Below, in pieces: positions 59,859 to 64,000 of a stretch of 64,000 nucleotides of DNA (its first letter is position 1; the number at the start of each line of letters is the position of its first letter). Origin of the DNA: Nitrospirota bacterium (lineage in GTDB: Bacteria; Nitrospirota; Leptospirillia; Leptospirillales; Leptospirillaceae); the NCBI GenBank assembly GCA_021801345.1, contig JAJYYA010000031.1:1-64000 (forward strand), read 5' to 3'. The notes below the pieces were generated by a model. That model did no database searches and was not told the origin of the DNA. It was given only the letters and a program-made list of their open reading frames with translations. The translations under genes and the position numbers were made by a program.

Positions 59859-60400
59859 CAGCCGACCGTCACGGCGGCTGAGGCTGCGCGGGGGCGAAGG
59901 GCCTCCCCGGTGACGTGTTCAAGGGCCGAAAGTGCGAGCTCGCGGCTCCGGCTCATCTCTTTGAGGACGAGTACGGGAACGGGAGAGAGAGGGAGGAGCG
60001 ATCCCGGAAGCGATCCCGTTACGATCCGGCTCAAGAGGGAGCGGCCATGGGAGACGAGGAGGATCAGGTCGAAGGGGTGCGCGGCCGCAAGGGCGGCCAG
60101 AGTCCGGTCCGCCCGTCCGGAGTAGACCCCGGTCGAGAGATTTCGGGCCACATCTCCCAATGAGCGGGCGATCGCGTCGAGGCGGGCAAGCGCTTCTTGG
60201 GCGACAGGTTCGAGAGTGAACCCCCCCATGGCCATCTCGGTGGGAACGTTCTGGAGATCTTCGAGGACAAAGGCCAGATGAATCTCGTCGGGAAGGTCCG
60301 AACCCTTCGGTCCGAAGAGCGATCGCATCTGTTGAAGGATGTCCTCAGGAAGAGGCGAGAGGTCGGATGCGACAAGAATGCGACGATAGCATGCTGGCAT
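59858..60400 (-). CDS. Universal stress protein family protein
   Basis: 180 residues. Seen: YRRILVASDLSPLPEDIL at the N-terminus (the Asp in VASD is the usual nucleotide-contact residue) and ILLVSHGRSLLSRIVTGSLPGSLL, matching the G-x2-G-x9-G-S loop region only loosely. PVPVLVLK closes the fold. Nucleotide binding is therefore possible but not sure. ATG 60400 is chosen because the family begins here; the frame is open for another 80 codons upstream. It heads the phoH-ybeY-ftsY group. Confidence 0.75.
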   Translation of the reverse strand: MPACYRRILVASDLSPLPEDILQQMRSLFGPKGSDLPDEIHLAFVLEDLQNVPTEMAMGGFTLEPVAQEALARLDAIARSLGDVARNLSTGVYSGRADRTLAALAAAHPFDLILLVSHGRSLLSRIVTGSLPGSLLPLSPVPVLVLKEMSRSRELALSALEHVTGEALRPRAASAAVTVG

Positions 60401-60658
60401 GAAGCTCAAATCCCCCGGGTGAGGGTCCTGGAAATAGAGGGCAAAGGGGAGAGAACCGTTGGACGCCGGCGGGCCGGCGGAGTCGTCCCCGTCACAGAAA
60501 TTCTTTTCGGTTATCCTATCACACAAGGCTTGCAAAAGCACTCCTTCGCGTGACCTGTTCGCGCTTTCTGCAGGGGCTTGGGGTCCCTTTAAAGGGTTTT
60601 TCTCTGCGATCAGGGATCTATTTTGGTCAAAGCGCATCAAGGAGAGCTCTTTGTCCTC
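60401..60658. other. Gap between the usp gene and the dehydrogenase gene
   Basis: 258 bases with no supportable gene. It should hold the promoter of the usp-phoH-ybeY-ftsY group, but I found no convincing -35/-10 pair on the - strand. It contains the perfect palindrome CCCTTTAAAGGG at about 60588. Confidence 0.5.
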
Positions 60659-61537
60659 CTAAGATATGCCTGCCCGGTCATAGTGGGAAAGGACGAGGGC
60701 CGACCAGTCGAGGGGATGCCGCCCCCGGGCCAGACCCGCCAGAAGGGAGTCCCGGATGACTCCAGCCAAAGGGAGCGGAACCCGGAGGGCCTCCGCGGCA
60801 TCGAGAACGAGACGGATATCCTTGAGGCCTAGGTCCATCGTGAACCCGGCCGGCTCGTAGCGCTTTTCCGCCATGATGTTTCCGTAGTTTTCATAAAGGG
60901 GAGATCGAAAAAGGGCGTCGTTGATGATCTCGAGAAAGAGGGCCGGATCGACTCCAGCCTTTTGAACCAGCGAGAAGGACTCCCCCAGGGCTTCGAGCGC
61001 CGATCCGATCATAAAGTTTCCCGAGAGCTTGACCAAGTTGGCGACCGGAGGAGAGTCTCCCAGTCTGAAAACTTTTGATCCGAGGGCCTCGAGCACCGGA
61101 AGGACAATGTCGACACTGGCGGGATCCCCTGCACAGAGAACTCGGAGACGGCCGGCGACGACCGCATCGGGCCGTCCAAAGACGGGGGCCGAGACGTACC
61201 CCTGTCCCCGCCGGGAGTGTTCTTCCTCAAGTATTTTTGATGCGGCCACGCTGATGGTCGAAAGCGACACGTGGATCGCCCCTTTGGGAAGGGCGTCCAA
61301 AACGCCTCCGCCACGGAGAAGAGAAAGTACGGCCGAGTCGTCGGAGAGAACGGTGGCGAAGACGGCGGCATTTTCTGCCGCCTCTTTGGGGGAGTTCGCC
61401 CAGAGCGCTCCTTTTGCGATCAACGGATCGGCGCGCTCGCGGGTCCTGTTGGTGACGGTGAGAGGAAATCCTCTGTCGAGAAGACGGTCGGCCATGGGCC
61501 GACCCATGTTGCCGAGTCCTGCAAGGGCGATATTCAT
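60659..61537 (-). CDS. Beta-hydroxyacid dehydrogenase (3-hydroxyisobutyrate dehydrogenase family)
   Basis: NAD(P)-dependent oxidoreductase; 292 residues. Seen: IALAGLGNMGRPMADRLLDRG (dinucleotide fold), SLSTIS followed by the substrate-region SAPVFGRPDAVVAG, and the catalytic-lysine stretch NLVKLSGNFM near residue 170. In this family the exact substrate (glyoxylate, tartronate semialdehyde, succinic semialdehyde, 3-hydroxyisobutyrate) cannot be told from these motifs; the PVFGRP pattern resembles GLYR/succinic semialdehyde reductase types. ATG 61537 overlaps the pilD stop by four bases. Confidence 0.85.
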   Translation of the reverse strand: MNIALAGLGNMGRPMADRLLDRGFPLTVTNRTRERADPLIAKGALWANSPKEAAENAAVFATVLSDDSAVLSLLRGGGVLDALPKGAIHVSLSTISVAASKILEEEHSRRGQGYVSAPVFGRPDAVVAGRLRVLCAGDPASVDIVLPVLEALGSKVFRLGDSPPVANLVKLSGNFMIGSALEALGESFSLVQKAGVDPALFLEIINDALFRSPLYENYGNIMAEKRYEPAGFTMDLGLKDIRLVLDAAEALRVPLPLAGVIRDSLLAGLARGRHPLDWSALVLSHYDRAGIS

Positions 61538-62328
61538 GGGAGGATCTCCAGGAGTATATGGTTGATAAGGCGGGAGAACCCCGGGGCGAGAAGAGCGGTC
61601 AGGGCGCCGAGCGAGAGGAACGGGCCGAAGGGCATCGCAAGGGAAAAAAGAGAGGATCCTGTGCGGCTTCTTTTGTAAAGGCCGTAAAGGTAGATGAGAA
61701 GGGTCGCGAAAATGCCGGTTGACGAGGCGACGAAAAGGACGAGAGAAAGGGCTTCAGGGCCAGTATAAGCGCCGATGGCGGCAAGCCAGATGGCATCCCC
61801 CATTCCGAGCCCCCGGGGGTAGAAGATCGCCACAAGTGCGAGAGGGAGAAATCCCAGAAGAGCCCCGAGAAGGGCGTCGATGAGTCCGTGCGGTCCCCGG
61901 GAGATCCCGGAGGCAAGGATTCCTGCCGCAAGGCAGGGAAGGGTCAGCCGGTGGGGCAGACGGTGGTGGCGGATGTCGATCATGGTGAGCGGAAGCGCAA
62001 AAGAGAAGAGTATTGCGGCCAGAAGTCCCCGCAAAACGGATGGGGCAAAGAGAACCGTCGCCCCCATGAAGAGGGCGGTCAGAATCTCTGAGAGAAGGAC
62101 TTCCGGAAGGATTCGCCCGTGGCAGGTGCGACATCGGCCCCTGAGAAGGATCCAGGAGAGAAAGGGAACAAGATCGCGGGGAGATAGGCGGGTCCCGCAA
62201 TGGTCGCACCGGGAACCGGGGTGGATGATGGAGGTCTTTCCCGGAATACGGACGGCCAGCACCCCCAGAAAGCTTCCCCAGACCCCTCCTCCGAGAAGGG
62301 CAAGCCCAAGCGCCAGCGCCGTGGGCAC
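61534..62328 (-). CDS. pilD: Type IV prepilin peptidase
   Basis: Membrane aspartic peptidase/methylase that cuts and N-methylates prepilins and pseudopilins. Seen: two CxxC pairs in CDHCGTRLSPRDLVP and CRTCHGRI, the first catalytic Asp in TMIDIRHHRLP, and the second in GLGMGDAIWL (GxGD type); about eight spans; 264 residues. It implies a type IV pilus or type II secretion system elsewhere in the genome. It is followed by the dehydrogenase gene with a four-base overlap. Confidence 0.92.
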   Translation of the reverse strand: MPTALALGLALLGGGVWGSFLGVLAVRIPGKTSIIHPGSRCDHCGTRLSPRDLVPFLSWILLRGRCRTCHGRILPEVLLSEILTALFMGATVLFAPSVLRGLLAAILFSFALPLTMIDIRHHRLPHRLTLPCLAAGILASGISRGPHGLIDALLGALLGFLPLALVAIFYPRGLGMGDAIWLAAIGAYTGPEALSLVLFVASSTGIFATLLIYLYGLYKRSRTGSSLFSLAMPFGPFLSLGALTALLAPGFSRLINHILLEILP

Positions 62329-62366
62329 TCATACCCCCTGTTGTGTTGTCGGGAAAGGGTCCCCCT

Positions 62367-62651
62367 TCAGGCCGTGACTCCGGTGTCCTGGGTGGCCAAC
62401 GCGGGGTCCTTGAGCCGGATATTGAAGCCCAGACGCAAAAGGATATTGATGCGCTCCTTCGTGATGCGGTCGCGCTCTTCCTTCGTCGATTTTTTCTTCT
62501 CGAGAAAGGCAAGGGAGTTTTTGATGGTGGAGATTGCGTCCTTGATCGCGTCTTTGTTCAGGTCGTTTGACAGAGCGGCTGACTGGTCGACGAGATGGTC
62601 GATGTCGATCTCAGTCCATCGGTCGATGTCGGTCCATGTACGGAATCCCAT
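62367..62651 (-). CDS. Small helical protein of unknown function
   Basis: 94 residues, soluble and mainly helical, with many Asp, Lys and Ile; an N-terminal TDIDRWTEIDIDHL acidic patch and a charged stretch FLEKKKSTKEERDRITKERI. No family recognised. ATG 62651 is preceded by AAGGAG on the - strand. It lies 38 bases upstream of pilD and may be co-transcribed. Confidence 0.6.
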   Translation of the reverse strand: MGFRTWTDIDRWTEIDIDHLVDQSAALSNDLNKDAIKDAISTIKNSLAFLEKKKSTKEERDRITKERINILLRLGFNIRLKDPALATQDTGVTA

Positions 62652-62852
62652 GGCAGGGTTACTCCTTGGAAAATGTGGTCGGAAAGATTATGGAGAGGGG
62701 ACGTTTTCGATGGTTCCGTTAGGAAAACGACGATGTCCTGCCCCGTAAGGGCGGCACTCGGACCTCCTCCTTGATGCGGCTTCGGTTTGACGATGGAAAC
62801 TATTCTATCCCGCCCGAAAGGTCGGACTCAAGGATCTGGCCGCAAAGGTTTG

Positions 62853-63869
62853 TCAGGGTGTTTTCGGGATCGACAAGGCCTGCTTGATCTCGGCATATGT
62901 CAGATAGCCCTGCCTCACCTGACCGTCTAGGATAAAGACGGGGGGGGTGGGAACGCCCATCTTGGCGGCAAGGGTATTTCCGGCCTTTGAGATCGTCGGA
63001 AGAGGACGACTTTCGTCCATGCAGCGCTTTACCGCTGTCGTCGAAACTCCTGCCTGCAACATGAATCCTGAGAAAATCGGGGTCAACCCCGCCTTGTCGA
63101 TATCCTTGAGTTCAACGCGTCGGTCGATCTGGTCATGGATTGTCCAGAACGCGGCGGGCTTGGCCTCGAAGGCGCACATTTCGAACAAGGCCGCCGGAAG
63201 GGCATTCCTGTGAATCGTGACCTGAGGGTAGGGGATGTAGACAAAACGGATGGAAGGATCTTTTCTGACCGACTCCTCTTCCTTTCTGTTCCATCGTCTG
63301 CAGGGCCCGCACTGCTCGTCTCCGAACAATATGACAAGGTGAGGCGCGTCCTTCTTGCCGGTCGATGGGAAGCTGTCGAGATCGAACTCCGTAGACGAAA
63401 GCGAGAGTGCGATCGGCTGGGGGGGGGGAATGCTCGGGACGACGGAGTAATGCCGGGCGATATCGAGAAGAGGTGTGGTCACGAGATAGCGATGGTTGAT
63501 CACGTAGACGGGAAGAATGATCTTCTGTGCGCCCACGTCGACGGAGAAGGGGAGTGCCAAAATGGCGCTGTCGACAACCTTCGGGGCCATCCAGACAAAG
63601 TTCTTGTAGGGAATCCTCTGTCGCGCAAGGGACTCGAGGATGACCTTCTTGAGTCGGGCCTGGAAGGTGGCCGGATCGTTCCCCAGAGGCTCCGGGGCAG
63701 TGTCGGAGCCCGGTGTCTTTTTTGGGAGGGAGGCATCCTGTGCCAGAACGATATTGTCGGGGTTTTCCGGGAAAAGGGACGGTCCTGAAAGGATCCCGGC
63801 AAAAGCCATCATTGTCAGAAGAGCGTTAAGAGAAAGTTTTCGTGGGCGCAGGTCGGCGTGAAAGGGCAT
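62853..63869 (-). CDS. Secreted thioredoxin-fold protein (DsbC/DsbG-like)
   Basis: 338 residues from ATG 63869 (GAGG upstream). An N-terminal signal peptide (basic RPRKL, then LNALLTMMAFAGIL) directs it to the periplasm. A region of about 150 residues of unknown fold follows, then a thioredoxin-like domain with FGDEQCGPCRRW (CGPC, near residue 190) and a cis-Pro loop region GVPTPPVFILDG. DsbA/DsbC-type thiol oxidoreductase or isomerase activity is likely. CGPC is the thioredoxin-like dipeptide. Upstream 63870-64000 holds nothing recognisable. Confidence 0.8.
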   Translation of the reverse strand: MPFHADLRPRKLSLNALLTMMAFAGILSGPSLFPENPDNIVLAQDASLPKKTPGSDTAPEPLGNDPATFQARLKKVILESLARQRIPYKNFVWMAPKVVDSAILALPFSVDVGAQKIILPVYVINHRYLVTTPLLDIARHYSVVPSIPPPQPIALSLSSTEFDLDSFPSTGKKDAPHLVILFGDEQCGPCRRWNRKEEESVRKDPSIRFVYIPYPQVTIHRNALPAALFEMCAFEAKPAAFWTIHDQIDRRVELKDIDKAGLTPIFSGFMLQAGVSTTAVKRCMDESRPLPTISKAGNTLAAKMGVPTPPVFILDGQVRQGYLTYAEIKQALSIPKTP

Positions 63870-64000
63870 GGGCCTCAGTCTTTCTTTTTGGCTGGCGGGG
63901 CGAATCGTCCTGTGGTCGGCTATGCCGTATGCCTCTGGTGCGAAGGCCATCAGACGGCAAATGCAGTGAATGGCAGTGATGTGAGGTTTGATGCATCAAC

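Overview
The window looks like chromosomal DNA of a GC-rich Gram-negative (diderm) bacterium. MurE carries the meso-DAP type DNPR motif, and lipoprotein signals, RlpA, hopanoid (HpnH) and prepilin peptidase genes are present. TTG and GTG starts and 1-4 base stop/start overlaps are common. The combination of a full dcw cluster with late divIVA, rpsF-ssb-rpsR-DUF2232 order and hpnH suggests Nitrospirota, possibly Leptospirillum. That is inference from memory of gene content, not shown by the sequence.

Region 1 (1-2.9 kb): the 3' end of an IS4/Tn5-type transposase, an isolated bioD, and a Sua5-type tRNA threonylcarbamoylation gene. Region 2 (2.86-24.5 kb) is an almost gapless division and wall (dcw) cluster on the + strand: mraZ-rsmH-ftsL-ftsI-murE-murF-mraY-murD-ftsW-murG-murC-murB-ddl-ftsQ-ftsA-ftsZ. 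It is followed by pgeF-yggS-proC-yggT-divIVA-yggU. It starts at a near-consensus promoter with MraZ boxes just downstream. yggT appears to start at ATT, and a 15-bp tandem repeat lies at the divIVA/yggU junction. Region 3 (24.5-30.5 kb) is mixed-strand: a lineage-specific single-span membrane protein, pgl and glk (sugar phosphate metabolism), hpnH (hopanoids), a calcineurin-like phosphatase and protoporphyrinogen oxidase.

Region 4 (30.7-34.2 kb) is the tig-clpP-clpX protein quality control cluster; the trigger factor ends in a His-Asp rich tail. Region 5 (34.2-46.3 kb) has an unknown membrane protein, a lipoprotein, pgsA, a PDZ/radical SAM/DUF512 protein, ispE, tRNA-Gln(TTG), prs, rplY, pth, ychF, rpsF-ssb-rpsR, a DUF2232 membrane protein overlapping rlpA, and several small proteins. 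Region 6 (46.4-51.0 kb) has two radical SAM genes (rimO and a PA0069-type protein), a truncated EamA transporter, a hipBA toxin-antitoxin pair behind a 43-bp operator palindrome, and tRNA-Leu(TAG).

Region 7 (51-57 kb) holds the most unusual gene: a 1027-residue protein with about six membrane spans and three AAA+-like modules, whose Walker motifs are all degenerate as read here. It overlaps uvrC by 4 bases. Region 8 (57-64 kb) is a - strand series: a thioredoxin-fold secreted protein, a 94-residue unknown, prepilin peptidase, a beta-hydroxyacid dehydrogenase, a universal stress protein, phoH, ybeY and ftsY. No rRNA, CRISPR array or complete insertion sequence was found.
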